Assembly (NCBI GenBank): GCA_019638015.1
Contig: JAHBUP010000001.1
Location: 1,458,424-1,522,423 of the forward strand
DNA from: Melioribacteraceae bacterium
GTDB lineage: Bacteria > Bacteroidota > Ignavibacteria > Ignavibacteriales > Melioribacteraceae
Direction of reading: 5' to 3'
DNA length: 64,000 bases
A program made the translations under genes and the position numbers. Positions 55,128-63,376 of this stretch are shown here, piece by piece; positions within the stretch are counted from its first letter, which is position 1, and each line of letters begins with the position of its first letter. The notes beneath the pieces are model-generated. The model did no database searches and was not told where the DNA came from. It saw nothing but the letters and a program-made list of their open reading frames with translations.

Positions 55128-55786
55128 TACAAGATAAAATCAAATACGATATAGAACAAGAATTTAGTGAACTAAAAAAAAGTATTGGCAATAATCTGCA
55201 AGATGATTTCAATATAAACACTCAAAAGGACTTTCTAAAAAACCATATTCCCACCGAAATTATAGTCAAGTCTGAGATACTTTTAGACACTTTATTAAAC
55301 TATCTGATGGAAACAGCAATCAAAGAATTAGATAAGTTAGATGTTGAGATACAAAATGACTTCTTCAATCAAGATTTTAGAAACAAAGTACGAGAATGGG
55401 TAGAACAAACAGAGAACCAATTAGAATTAACAACGCCCGAAGTGGTGTTTTCAGCTGATCCAAGATGGAGGCAAGGCGCAATTAATGGCGGAACAGCTTT
55501 TATTATAGGCACTGCGGTTACAATTTTTGTCTTTGATCCAACAAAAATTGTTTGGGCTATTGTATCTGGTTTAGTAACAATAATTGCTTCAGCCTATTTA
55601 TTCAAAAAAGCTTTTGAAAAAGCTGAGCCGAAGGCAAGATCAATTATAAAGTCTGATGTCGAAATATTTATCAATAATGCTGAGCAGCAAATAACTGATT
55701 GGCTGAAAACAGTTACAAAAGTATTCAGTGAAGAATTTAACAATTTCTGCAATTCACGAAGTATTAATATTAACGGTAAAATATAA
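55124..55786 (+). CDS. Two-TM partner of the dynamin-like GTPase
   Basis: This 220-residue protein is a long N-terminal helical region, two adjacent membrane helices near residues 127-170 (GGTAFIIGTAVTIFVF and IVWAIVSGLVTIIASAYLF), and a C-terminal helix. The layout resembles the membrane paddle and stalk tip of bacterial dynamins. The GTPase and membrane parts may have been split into two genes here. ATGA overlap with the GTPase gene; the end overlaps the next start by one base. Confidence 0.7.
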   Translation: MIQDKIKYDIEQEFSELKKSIGNNLQDDFNINTQKDFLKNHIPTEIIVKSEILLDTLLNYLMETAIKELDKLDVEIQNDFFNQDFRNKVREWVEQTENQLELTTPEVVFSADPRWRQGAINGGTAFIIGTAVTIFVFDPTKIVWAIVSGLVTIIASAYLFKKAFEKAEPKARSIIKSDVEIFINNAEQQITDWLKTVTKVFSEEFNNFCNSRSININGKI

Positions 55787-58700
55787 TGAGTGAAGAAGAA
55801 AGAAAAAAAATCGAAGCGAACCAAAAGAAACTTGAAGAAGCATATCGGACACTCCTGCCTTGGTGGGGTGCTTTAAATATTCAATACCCTTTAGAAAAGA
55901 AAACTTTATCGGAAGTTGAAGGATATTTGAACAGAGTATATTTATTTCCCTTAGCAGAAATAACAATTAATAACACCGTTGAGAACATAGCAGAATTTAT
56001 TAATGAAAGATATCAGACCATTCTTTCGGCAATATATTCTGCCGGCTTGTCGATCGCGACTATTATTAAAGGAGAAAGGGGTAAAATAGAGGTTTATTTG
56101 GGTTTTATAGCAGAAGACGGCGTTACTAATGACCCCAAATACTTTGAATCGATCATAAATGGAGTATTACCCGGTGAAAAAATAAAATATGAAGACAATA
56201 TAAATCTTGCTTCGTTGGTTGTAAATCTCCCAAGTGGAGGTATCGTTACCGGAATTCCTTCCTTAAAAATTGAAGATGAAAAACAGCAATTCAAATTGTC
56301 TTCAGTCATAAGAAGTATGTATGGCAGAGAGTATTTACTGGTTATTCTTTCAAAACCGGTAAGTCAACAAGAAATGCAGAATAGGTTGGTGCAACTTTTA
56401 AGTTTTAGAGATCAATGCCACGAACTTGTAAAAGTTTCCGTGGGAGAAGAAAAAGGAACCGGAAAATCAGTTTCTCAAAATGAACAGAATACCAAAGGTA
56501 TTTCATCGACAAAAGGGCATAGTGTCGGTGTCGGTATTGGCGGTGGTATCCCAATTGGACCAGTAATTTTTGGAGGTGGATTAAGTTATTCTCATAACTG
56601 GTCAAAGACAGAAACCGAAAGCAAAACAACCGGAACAATAGAGACAACATCAGAGCAAAACTCTTTGTCACTCACGATAGAAAGACAAAACGGTTTGGCA
56701 CTTGAACTTGAAAAAATTTCTGATCACTTTATTGAAAGGATTATGCAAGGTTTTAACACCGGTTTTTGGGAAACCACGGTTACTTTTGCCGCCGCTGACA
56801 AGGTATCTTGTGATATTTTAGGTGGAAGTTTTATTGGCGAACTTTCAAAACCTAGCGATAAACTATTTCCTCCTCGATTATACACTGGTGATCTTGAATC
56901 AAAGAAAATATTTTTACCTTTAACAGATTCAAACAACCCTATTTTTCCCAAAAGTCTTTCTTCATATTTAACAAGTGTAGAACTTTCACAAATCAGCGCA
57001 CCACCAAAAGAATCGCTACCTGGCTATGAAATTAAAAAAATGCCGCCGCTTGCCTTGACAGATATTAAAGGGGAAGGTGATATAACTCTCGGCTCTATTG
57101 CAGATTATGGAAATACATTGGATTGCAATATCAATCTTTCCAAGGAAGATCTTAACAAACACCTATTTGTATGCGGCTTAACCGGAAGCGGTAAAACGAC
57201 AACAGTTAAGCATATTCTAAAAAGTTTAACAGAAAAACACCACATTCCATTTTTAGTTTTGGAATCAGCAAAAAGAGACTACAGACAATTGCTTGGGGAT
57301 GAAATATTTAAAGGGAAGTTGAATGTTTTTACCATCGGAGATGCCACTGTCAGTCCTATTCGTTTTAATCCATTTTACATTCAAGCGGGTGTACATCCCT
57401 CTGTTCATATTGATTACTTAAAAGCGATTTTTAATGCCAGCTTTTCGCTTTATGGTCCGATGCCTCATATAATCGAAAAATGTCTGCACAATATTTATAT
57501 TAAAAAGGGCTGGAACTTAACAACCGGAATGCACCCCAATTTTATCAAATCAAAAAATGAATATGATGATGAACGATATAACTTTCCAGAACATTTTTAT
57601 TGTTTTCCTACTCTTTCAGATTTGAAGGAAGAGGTTAACAATTATGTGAAAGAAGAACTTGAATACAAAGGTGAACTCAGAGACAACATCCGCACAGCTA
57701 TTGTTGCAAGATTAGAAAGTCTTTGTGTAGGGGCAAAGGGATTGATGTTTAATACATACGACTTTTATCCAATGGAAAAATTATTGAATAAAAGCACCAT
57801 TTTTGAAATGGAAAATTTAGCTGACGACGATGATAAAGCATTTTTTGTGGGATTAATACTCGTTCTTTTGAGTGAATATCGTCAAAAAGATAATCCAGCT
57901 ATTAATCCTGGCAGAGCAAATAAAGGATTACAACATCTACTGGTGATAGAAGAAGCTCATCGATTACTTAAAAATGTAACTACAGAGCGAACAAGTGAAA
58001 TGATGGGCAATCCGAAAGGTAAAGCAGTCGAAGTTTTCTGTAATGTAATTTCTGAAATGAGAGCATTAGGACAAGGCGTTGCAGTAGTTGAACAAATTCC
58101 GACAAAAATATCACCCGATGTTATAAAAAACTCAAACACTAAAATAGTCCATCGATTAGTTTCTTCAGATGACCAATCGCTCCTGGCGGGTTCATTGGGT
58201 ATTTCTGATGAAGATGCTCTTTATTTAACCAGATTAAAAACGGGTCACATCTTATGTCACAAAGAAGGAATGGAAAGACCGGTTGAATGCGTTGTAATCA
58301 ATGATGTTTTAAGTAAAGCAAAGAGTGATAGAAAAATATGCGAAATTATGAACGAAGAAAATATTGAAACATTACATCCATTTGAAACTTACAGTTTATC
58401 TCTTCTTCTAGGCAAAGATGGGAATGAATTAGCTGTTAAGTATTTAAATTCATTTTGCGCATTAGATTCCAATCACCTTAATGCTCTAAATGTAGAATGT
58501 AAAAAAGAATTTAATAAGGTCTTGATTCAAAAAAATCTTCAAAGACAATTCTTAGTATCAATTTATTCCGATTTTATTACGTTAAAGATTCATGAGTTTT
58601 TGAACAGAGGCTTATATTCAATATCTCTCAAACTTCCGAATGGATTTAAAGATAATTTATTCTCGGCAATTGAAAGTTCTGATAAATCAAGTTATAAGTC

Positions 58701-58923
58701 ATTAATAAAAGAATTAAAAAATATATGGGGAGTAGAACCAAAGCTATTTATAATGGAAATTGTTCAAGAATTATCCTTGAAGATATTGTTAAAAAAGAAA
58801 AACGACTTTACAGCAGAAAAAGTAAATTCAATTGTAGCATCTTTTTTTGTAATAAACAGTCAAAAGATAACTGAAGAAATTTCTCAAAACATTGTGAAGA
58901 AAACTGGAGATATAAATGGTTGA
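55786..58923 (+). CDS. HerA-like ATPase with N-terminal beta-rich extension
   Basis: In this 1045-residue protein, Walker A GLTGSGKTTT lies at about residues 464-473 and Walker B LLVIEEAHRLL at about 719. Between and after them are features of HerA/FtsK-type motors, including ESAKRDYRQL and VVEQIPTKISPDVIKNSNTK (arginine-finger and sensor region). Residues 210-300 form a Gly/Ser-rich beta segment (VGIGGGIPIGPVIFGGG). HerA ATPases pump or translocate DNA and pair with nucleases in several defence systems. The last 150 residues are a separate helical domain. It overlaps the next gene by 8 nt. Confidence 0.85.
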   Translation: MSEEERKKIEANQKKLEEAYRTLLPWWGALNIQYPLEKKTLSEVEGYLNRVYLFPLAEITINNTVENIAEFINERYQTILSAIYSAGLSIATIIKGERGKIEVYLGFIAEDGVTNDPKYFESIINGVLPGEKIKYEDNINLASLVVNLPSGGIVTGIPSLKIEDEKQQFKLSSVIRSMYGREYLLVILSKPVSQQEMQNRLVQLLSFRDQCHELVKVSVGEEKGTGKSVSQNEQNTKGISSTKGHSVGVGIGGGIPIGPVIFGGGLSYSHNWSKTETESKTTGTIETTSEQNSLSLTIERQNGLALELEKISDHFIERIMQGFNTGFWETTVTFAAADKVSCDILGGSFIGELSKPSDKLFPPRLYTGDLESKKIFLPLTDSNNPIFPKSLSSYLTSVELSQISAPPKESLPGYEIKKMPPLALTDIKGEGDITLGSIADYGNTLDCNINLSKEDLNKHLFVCGLTGSGKTTTVKHILKSLTEKHHIPFLVLESAKRDYRQLLGDEIFKGKLNVFTIGDATVSPIRFNPFYIQAGVHPSVHIDYLKAIFNASFSLYGPMPHIIEKCLHNIYIKKGWNLTTGMHPNFIKSKNEYDDERYNFPEHFYCFPTLSDLKEEVNNYVKEELEYKGELRDNIRTAIVARLESLCVGAKGLMFNTYDFYPMEKLLNKSTIFEMENLADDDDKAFFVGLILVLLSEYRQKDNPAINPGRANKGLQHLLVIEEAHRLLKNVTTERTSEMMGNPKGKAVEVFCNVISEMRALGQGVAVVEQIPTKISPDVIKNSNTKIVHRLVSSDDQSLLAGSLGISDEDALYLTRLKTGHILCHKEGMERPVECVVINDVLSKAKSDRKICEIMNEENIETLHPFETYSLSLLLGKDGNELAVKYLNSFCALDSNHLNALNVECKKEFNKVLIQKNLQRQFLVSIYSDFITLKIHEFLNRGLYSISLKLPNGFKDNLFSAIESSDKSSYKSLIKELKNIWGVEPKLFIMEIVQELSLKILLKKKNDFTAEKVNSIVASFFVINSQKITEEISQNIVKKTGDING

Positions 58924-59497
58924 ACCAATCAGTGCTATAGCAACTAAAACTTCAGAAACAGTAGTTAGCACCAAGGAAGTATTGGCAGAATCTTTTAAAG
59001 AATCTGGGGAAACAGCACTCAAGGAAACGCTGATAAAGGATGTTTTACCAGAAATTGAAAATAGTTCTTTGGAAACTTTGAAAACCCAAAATGAAGAAGA
59101 GCTAAACTCAATTAAAGAGGCAAAAATTAGCCAGATAGAACTTAATCGAGAGAATGGTGCACTAAGAGAAGAAAATGCTCTAACCGATTTTCAAAAAGAA
59201 TTTCCCGAAACTGATGGCTTCAAGTATCATCAAGAGGCATACTTAAGAAACGAACAAGGAGATATTGTTAAAGATAGTTTAACTGGTGAAGCTAGAAGGG
59301 TTGACATTATGGTGGAAAAAGATGGCATAATTTGTAAGAGCTATGAAATTACTTCAGAAACCGCGCCGAAGGAATTACAGATTGCAAAAGAAGAAAGGAT
59401 AAGACAAAACGGTGGCAATTTTATCTTAGATAGAGATACTGGCAAGTTAATTGAGTTGCCTAAAAATGTTACCACAGAAATAAGGAGATACAAATAA
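58916..59497 (+). CDS. Toxin-domain protein with nuclease-like C-terminus
   Basis: This 193-residue protein has an N-terminal helical part (about 80 residues, EELNSIKEAKISQIELNREN) followed by a domain resembling C-terminal toxin modules of polymorphic toxins. The pattern is GALREENALTDFQKEFP, then DSLTGEARRVDIMVEKDG, YEITSETAPKELQIAKEERI and FILDRDTGKLI. The GEARRVD followed by ExTS looks like a nuclease-type core (Asp, then Glu), but the exact family is uncertain. Placement behind HerA and just before an immunity-like gene supports a toxic effector. No signal peptide is present. Confidence 0.65.
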   Translation: MVEPISAIATKTSETVVSTKEVLAESFKESGETALKETLIKDVLPEIENSSLETLKTQNEEELNSIKEAKISQIELNRENGALREENALTDFQKEFPETDGFKYHQEAYLRNEQGDIVKDSLTGEARRVDIMVEKDGIICKSYEITSETAPKELQIAKEERIRQNGGNFILDRDTGKLIELPKNVTTEIRRYK

Positions 59498-59805
59498 TGT
59501 CTAAAATAAAAGTTTATGATAAATTAACCTGGCATTTTCCAGAAGGCAATAATTGTCCAAATATTGATGCCGCGAAAAATCATTTTGAGTCAGTTATGAA
59601 ATGGTTGGATGAGAATGATTTTCTTAGTAAAGAAGGCAAAGAAATTTATGCCTTAGGCATTGATTCAGATTTTTCAATTAACTCGGCAATGCTAACGGAT
59701 CAGGGAAATCATATTTTCGAAAAGAATTATTCAAAATTGCTAAAAGAAATTGATTATAAGAGTATAGACACATTCAAAAAATTAAACAAACTTCTTATGT
59801 TATAA
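59497..59805 (+). CDS. Immunity-like small protein
   Basis: This 102-residue acidic protein (YDKLTWHFPEGNN, HFESVMKWLDEN, YALGIDSDFSINSAMLTDQG) looks like polymorphic-toxin immunity proteins. Its start overlaps the preceding stop by one base (TAATG). The toxin/immunity order, tight coupling and size are the main evidence. No known family can be stated with certainty. Confidence 0.6.
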   Translation: MSKIKVYDKLTWHFPEGNNCPNIDAAKNHFESVMKWLDENDFLSKEGKEIYALGIDSDFSINSAMLTDQGNHIFEKNYSKLLKEIDYKSIDTFKKLNKLLML

Positions 59806-59965
59806 AGGTTTATTTATTCTAATTATTTCACAAGAAAGTATAACAGTTGATCAAATAGTCAGTGATTTCACCTTCAGATTTGTGTTCTAAGTAAAAATCA
59901 TCTTCTGGGCTGCGCCTTAACAGCCACGACCATTTTCAAAAATTTATTAAATATGCGGGGGCACA

Positions 59966-60451
59966 ATGAATTCATTAAAACTACGCAAAGAAATGCAGAA
60001 TATCGTTCTTGTTTTAGCATGGGGATTACTCATTATTTCAGTCTTTCTTTTGCTTCGTAATATTGTTTTTCTTAACAGCATCTCATCAATGATTAATTTT
60101 CAGCAAGCAACAAAAAATTTTATACCACCTGTCGAAATCAATTTTACTCTTTATTTTATTCAAGCTGGTTTTGAGTTCCTACTATATGTTACAGTTTTTC
60201 TCTTCTCCACATTTCTGCTGAAATATCAAAACAAATGGAGAAAAAGACTCATAATTATATTAGTTGTAGCTATAATATTTTATTCGCTTTCACCGCAAAT
60301 TAACTATTATAATATTGATAAAATAAGATTTCACAATTTTGCCGATACAAAATTATTGTTCTCTTATATCTGGTCAATTGTTCTATCAACATGGTTTTTG
60401 CTTACAATTAGAATTATGATGAAAGAAGAAATCAAATTGTTATTTAAATAA
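59966..60451 (+). CDS. Four-TM cassette membrane protein (paralogue of 37873)
   Basis: This 161-residue protein has four membrane helices and long identical blocks with the protein at 37873 (NFQQATKNFIPP, LYFIQAGFEFLLYV versus LYFIQTGLEFLLYI, LLKYQNKWR). A GGGGG ribosome-binding site precedes the ATG. Its flanks are unrelated to those of the first copy except for possible attC-like boxes. Two copies in one island suggest cassette-level duplication. Function unknown. Confidence 0.7.
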   Translation: MNSLKLRKEMQNIVLVLAWGLLIISVFLLLRNIVFLNSISSMINFQQATKNFIPPVEINFTLYFIQAGFEFLLYVTVFLFSTFLLKYQNKWRKRLIIILVVAIIFYSLSPQINYYNIDKIRFHNFADTKLLFSYIWSIVLSTWFLLTIRIMMKEEIKLLFK

Positions 60452-60471
60452 ACCACGTAAACGTCATAATT

Positions 60472-60535
60472 GTCTAACAGCTGATGGACATGCTACTGGT
60501 TGGTCGCAATGCCTTAATTTCAATTATAATTAGCG
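60472..60535 (+). repeat. Possible short attC-like site
   Basis: Begins GTCTAAC (exact RYYYAAC) and ends ATTAGCG. Length 64 nt is in the classical range, but the arms pair poorly (GGACATGC with GCAATGCC only). Low confidence. Confidence 0.3.
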
Positions 60536-60549
60536 CGTGAATATTTCAA

Positions 60550-61002
60550 ATGAAAATCATAATTCGCAGTTTTCTGTTTTTACTTTTTTTCGCAATATTA
60601 TTATCCGCACAATATAAAACCATAATAAAATATAATAAGCTTTTTAATCGATACGATTATTATGATGGAAATGGTAAAAAACTTGGTACTTCGAAATATA
60701 ATGATCTACTCAAAAGAATTGACCATTATGATTCACGCGGTAAGAAGGAAGGTTCAACTAAGTATAATGGTTTAAATAAGGGATACACCACCTATGATGC
60801 TTCTGGTAGAAAAAATTCTTCTACGAAATACAATGGTCTTCTTAAACAATATGAACATTATGATCATACTGGACGTAAAAATGGAAAAACAAAATACAAT
60901 CAGATTATTGACCAATATGATATTTATGATTCTTATGGAAGAAAAACTGGCAAAATAAAATACAATAGTTTATTAAAGCGCTATGAGATTAAAACGAATT
61001 AG
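60550..61002 (+). CDS. Secreted protein of five 22-residue repeats
   Basis: This 150-residue protein has a signal peptide (FLFLLFFAILLSAQ) and about five and a half copies of a 22-residue unit of the form TKYNGLLKxYxxYDxxGRKxG. The units resemble beta-hairpin repeats (MORN- or RHS-like in style). It would be periplasmic or surface-exposed. The gene follows the possible site at 60472 by 15 nt, so it may be another cassette. Confidence 0.7.
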   Translation: MKIIIRSFLFLLFFAILLSAQYKTIIKYNKLFNRYDYYDGNGKKLGTSKYNDLLKRIDHYDSRGKKEGSTKYNGLNKGYTTYDASGRKNSSTKYNGLLKQYEHYDHTGRKNGKTKYNQIIDQYDIYDSYGRKTGKIKYNSLLKRYEIKTN

Positions 61003-61010
61003 TTTACAGC

Positions 61011-61042
61011 CTCCAAGACTCCCATTTTTAGGAATCTTGGAG
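61011..61042. terminator. Hairpin between convergent genes
   Basis: An 8-bp stem CTCCAAGA / TCTTGGAG with an inner TCC/GGA extension lies between the repeat-protein gene and the minus-strand gene at 61059. Probably a bidirectional terminator. Confidence 0.6.
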
Positions 61043-61058
61043 ATGGTAGTTAAATATA

Positions 61059-62126
61059 CTATTTCTTCCTTGGGAAGCGTTCAGTTTTCTTACCCACTTT
61101 AATAAAGGCAAATGGTTCTTTAAGATTCTTTCCACCGTTTTTATTAACCGTTGATGCGGAATTGTGCTCATAAAAATTTAGTGTTATAGTCGGAGCCACT
61201 TCTCCCTTTGTAATTGATTCCGCATTATTAAGTAAGTCGTTTTCAATTTGTTCTCTTTCAGTAAAATTTTCATACTCTACTTTGAGTATCCAACTTTTCC
61301 CTTTTTGGGTATATCTCATGTCTATTAAAATAATACGAAAGTCCTCGCCTGTACCCCTCAATCGCAAAATTTCATCTTGTACTTTTTGTACTTTTTTATC
61401 AACCTCTGATCCTATTAACCAAAAAACACCTTTTTTCACTGCAGCATATTTGTATTCAGTACTTTTCGGTTCATTAAATTTATTGTACCAAAAATTAGCA
61501 ATCGCTTTTATTCTTTCATATTCTAAATCATTATTCAATAAAATTTTTGCTAATAAAGCCTTTTTTTTACTTCCTAGTTTAGTATATCTAGACCTCCCGA
61601 TTTTTTCAAATCCTACTACCTCTTTTATCCCGGCTATATTTTTTTTAAGAGCATTATTAATTACGCCAATCCCAATATTGTCAATTCTCTTATTGGTAAT
61701 GACCCCGGCAAAAAGTAAAACTAAATCTTCAACTGATAAATCATTATTTTCTTTAAGTCTATTTTTAATGTATTTATCCGCATCAACATAATTTTTATCC
61801 TGCATATATCTCATCAATTGTTCAAAACATTTTATTGTAAGTTTTTTGTTTTTTATTTCGATCGAATGTATTCTTTTAAACTGATCAACAGCACGTATAT
61901 CCTCACCACCGCCACGGACAAATGTGGCTCTTGAAATATAAATTGGGTTCTTAATGCCTGTCAATTCGGAAAAGTACAGATGCATGATGGTTTCTAAGTT
62001 TTCTTCAACTACTCTCTTTTTTTTATTTGTTTTCTTCCAATCACTTAATGCCTTTTTACTGTCAGCGTATTCTGATAGATTAAATGCATTATCAAGCAAA
62101 TAGTACTTAGATTCAAGAAATTCCAT
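61059..62126 (-). CDS. Uncharacterised protein with possible nuclease core
   Basis: In this 355-residue protein, the N-terminal third has IRAVDQFKRIHSIEIKNKKL followed by CFEQLMRYM, an order (Asp, then ExK, then a helix with Gln) seen in PD-(D/E)xK nucleases. The remainder is a helical middle and a beta-rich basic C-terminus. The gene has no close partner; the next minus-strand gene upstream starts 69 nt away. Assignment as a nuclease is a guess from spacing. Confidence 0.55.
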   Translation of the reverse strand: MEFLESKYYLLDNAFNLSEYADSKKALSDWKKTNKKKRVVEENLETIMHLYFSELTGIKNPIYISRATFVRGGGEDIRAVDQFKRIHSIEIKNKKLTIKCFEQLMRYMQDKNYVDADKYIKNRLKENNDLSVEDLVLLFAGVITNKRIDNIGIGVINNALKKNIAGIKEVVGFEKIGRSRYTKLGSKKKALLAKILLNNDLEYERIKAIANFWYNKFNEPKSTEYKYAAVKKGVFWLIGSEVDKKVQKVQDEILRLRGTGEDFRIILIDMRYTQKGKSWILKVEYENFTEREQIENDLLNNAESITKGEVAPTITLNFYEHNSASTVNKNGGKNLKEPFAFIKVGKKTERFPRKK

Positions 62127-62194
62127 AACACCTCAATAATAGTTGTTGTTAAATAGTTTGTATTTAAACATAATAAATAGAATATTAAATTATA

Positions 62195-62464
62195 CTACCG
62201 ACCATAAAAATTACTTACTTCGAAATATATATTAACTTCTGTTTTATCTATCAACTCCAAGGTAATTACATCAAAACTTCTACCGTCTTCCAAATGGTTC
62301 AACTCTTGCCGCCTAACTGTATAACTAATTTCTAATTCTTCAAACATATTTTCAATGTATTCATACTCAGCGGCTATTCCATCCTCTGTATTGTCGCAGT
62401 TGATATAAATCGCATCTTCAAACGATTGACCCCATCCTCCGGAATATCTACTATCTCTTCTCAT
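62195..62464 (-). CDS. Small uncharacterised protein
   Basis: This 89-residue acidic protein (EDAIYINCDNTEDGIAAEYE, FEELEISYTVRRQ) ends with a beta strand VNIYFEVSNFYGR. No family recognised. It is one of several small minus-strand genes in the last 2 kb, which look like a set of related accessory or immunity-type genes. Confidence 0.55.
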   Translation of the reverse strand: MRRDSRYSGGWGQSFEDAIYINCDNTEDGIAAEYEYIENMFEELEISYTVRRQELNHLEDGRSFDVITLELIDKTEVNIYFEVSNFYGR

Positions 62465-62551
62465 TTAATGCCTTATTGGAAAATATAATTCTCTGATTCT
62501 GTTTTTCTCACTTCAGTATGTGATAATGAGAAGTTTTATTGCTTAATTAAA

Positions 62552-62953
62552 TTAACATTCTTCTAAATCTACATCCTCATCAACAATTTTCGGTAATTCC
62601 TTTAACTTCTTTTTAAATAAATGTATCCCTATTTCCTCTACATCTTTTTCCCATTCCATCCATCTTGAACTATCTAAATAGGAGAGAGCTTCATCAAGAT
62701 TATCCAATGTAGCTTCCAGTATTCCCGAATATGTTCGATGTGAATAATGTTCGAACAATTCATCAATAGTCTCCCAGAGCATTACGCTTCTTAGTATATA
62801 GGGTTTGTCCTCATTATCATACTTTACTTCATAGGTAATTATCTTATCATCAATCTCCACATTTACTTCATCTATTGTCATAACCATATTCTCGGGTGAC
62901 ATTGACACCCCATACTTTTTAGCATCAAAACTTGTTATAAAATAAAAAATCAT
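62552..62953 (-). CDS. Small acidic uncharacterised protein
   Basis: This 133-residue protein (FYFITSFDAKKYGVSMSPENM, LFEHYSHRTYSGILEATLDN) has a strongly acidic C-terminus ending DEDVDLEEC. Size, acidity and location in a cluster of unrelated small genes suggest an immunity protein, but there is no toxin partner in view. It starts 1 nt after the stop of the gene at 62955. Confidence 0.5.
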   Translation of the reverse strand: MIFYFITSFDAKKYGVSMSPENMVMTIDEVNVEIDDKIITYEVKYDNEDKPYILRSVMLWETIDELFEHYSHRTYSGILEATLDNLDEALSYLDSSRWMEWEKDVEEIGIHLFKKKLKELPKIVDEDVDLEEC

Positions 62954-62954
62954 A

Positions 62955-63365
62955 TTAACTCCCTAACATTATTATATAGCTTATCCTCATTCCTATTATA
63001 AAGCCGAATATTCTTTCAGCATAACTAAGTATCATCAATGTCCTCTCCCGCACCACATAGCTATCTCCATATTTCCAAAAAATTAGTAATTCATTTAAAA
63101 TTGTCATTAATAGAAGTGAAATAACATACCAGCGGACCGGATTCCACAGTAATATTATTAAACAGAAAAATGCCAAGTGATTAATTACATTGATCATGTG
63201 TGTTACTATCTCTCCGTATACAGCGGTCTGATTATTAGCCTCATCAGAATTACTTCTCATGTATTGGATTCTGTATTCAACAATTTTATTATTCTTTAAG
63301 ATTTGCATCGCTTCCGATATAGAATAAACTATAAGTACACATCCTATTGTTGTATAAGCGTTCAT
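62955..63365 (-). CDS. Small multi-TM membrane protein
   Basis: This 136-residue protein has about four membrane helices (TTIGCVLIVYSISEAMQI, HLAFFCLIILLWNP, VISLLLMTILNELLIF, FGFIIGMRISYIIM). No family recognised. It lies between the WG-repeat gene (11 nt upstream) and the small acidic gene, so the three are probably one operon. Confidence 0.55.
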   Translation of the reverse strand: MNAYTTIGCVLIVYSISEAMQILKNNKIVEYRIQYMRSNSDEANNQTAVYGEIVTHMINVINHLAFFCLIILLWNPVRWYVISLLLMTILNELLIFWKYGDSYVVRERTLMILSYAERIFGFIIGMRISYIIMLGS

Positions 63366-63376
63366 TTATTCCCCTT

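Noticed and set aside
59806..59965. An attC-like site before the second four-TM gene
   Set aside because: TATAACAG and CTTAACAG are present, but arm pairing is too weak to support a site.
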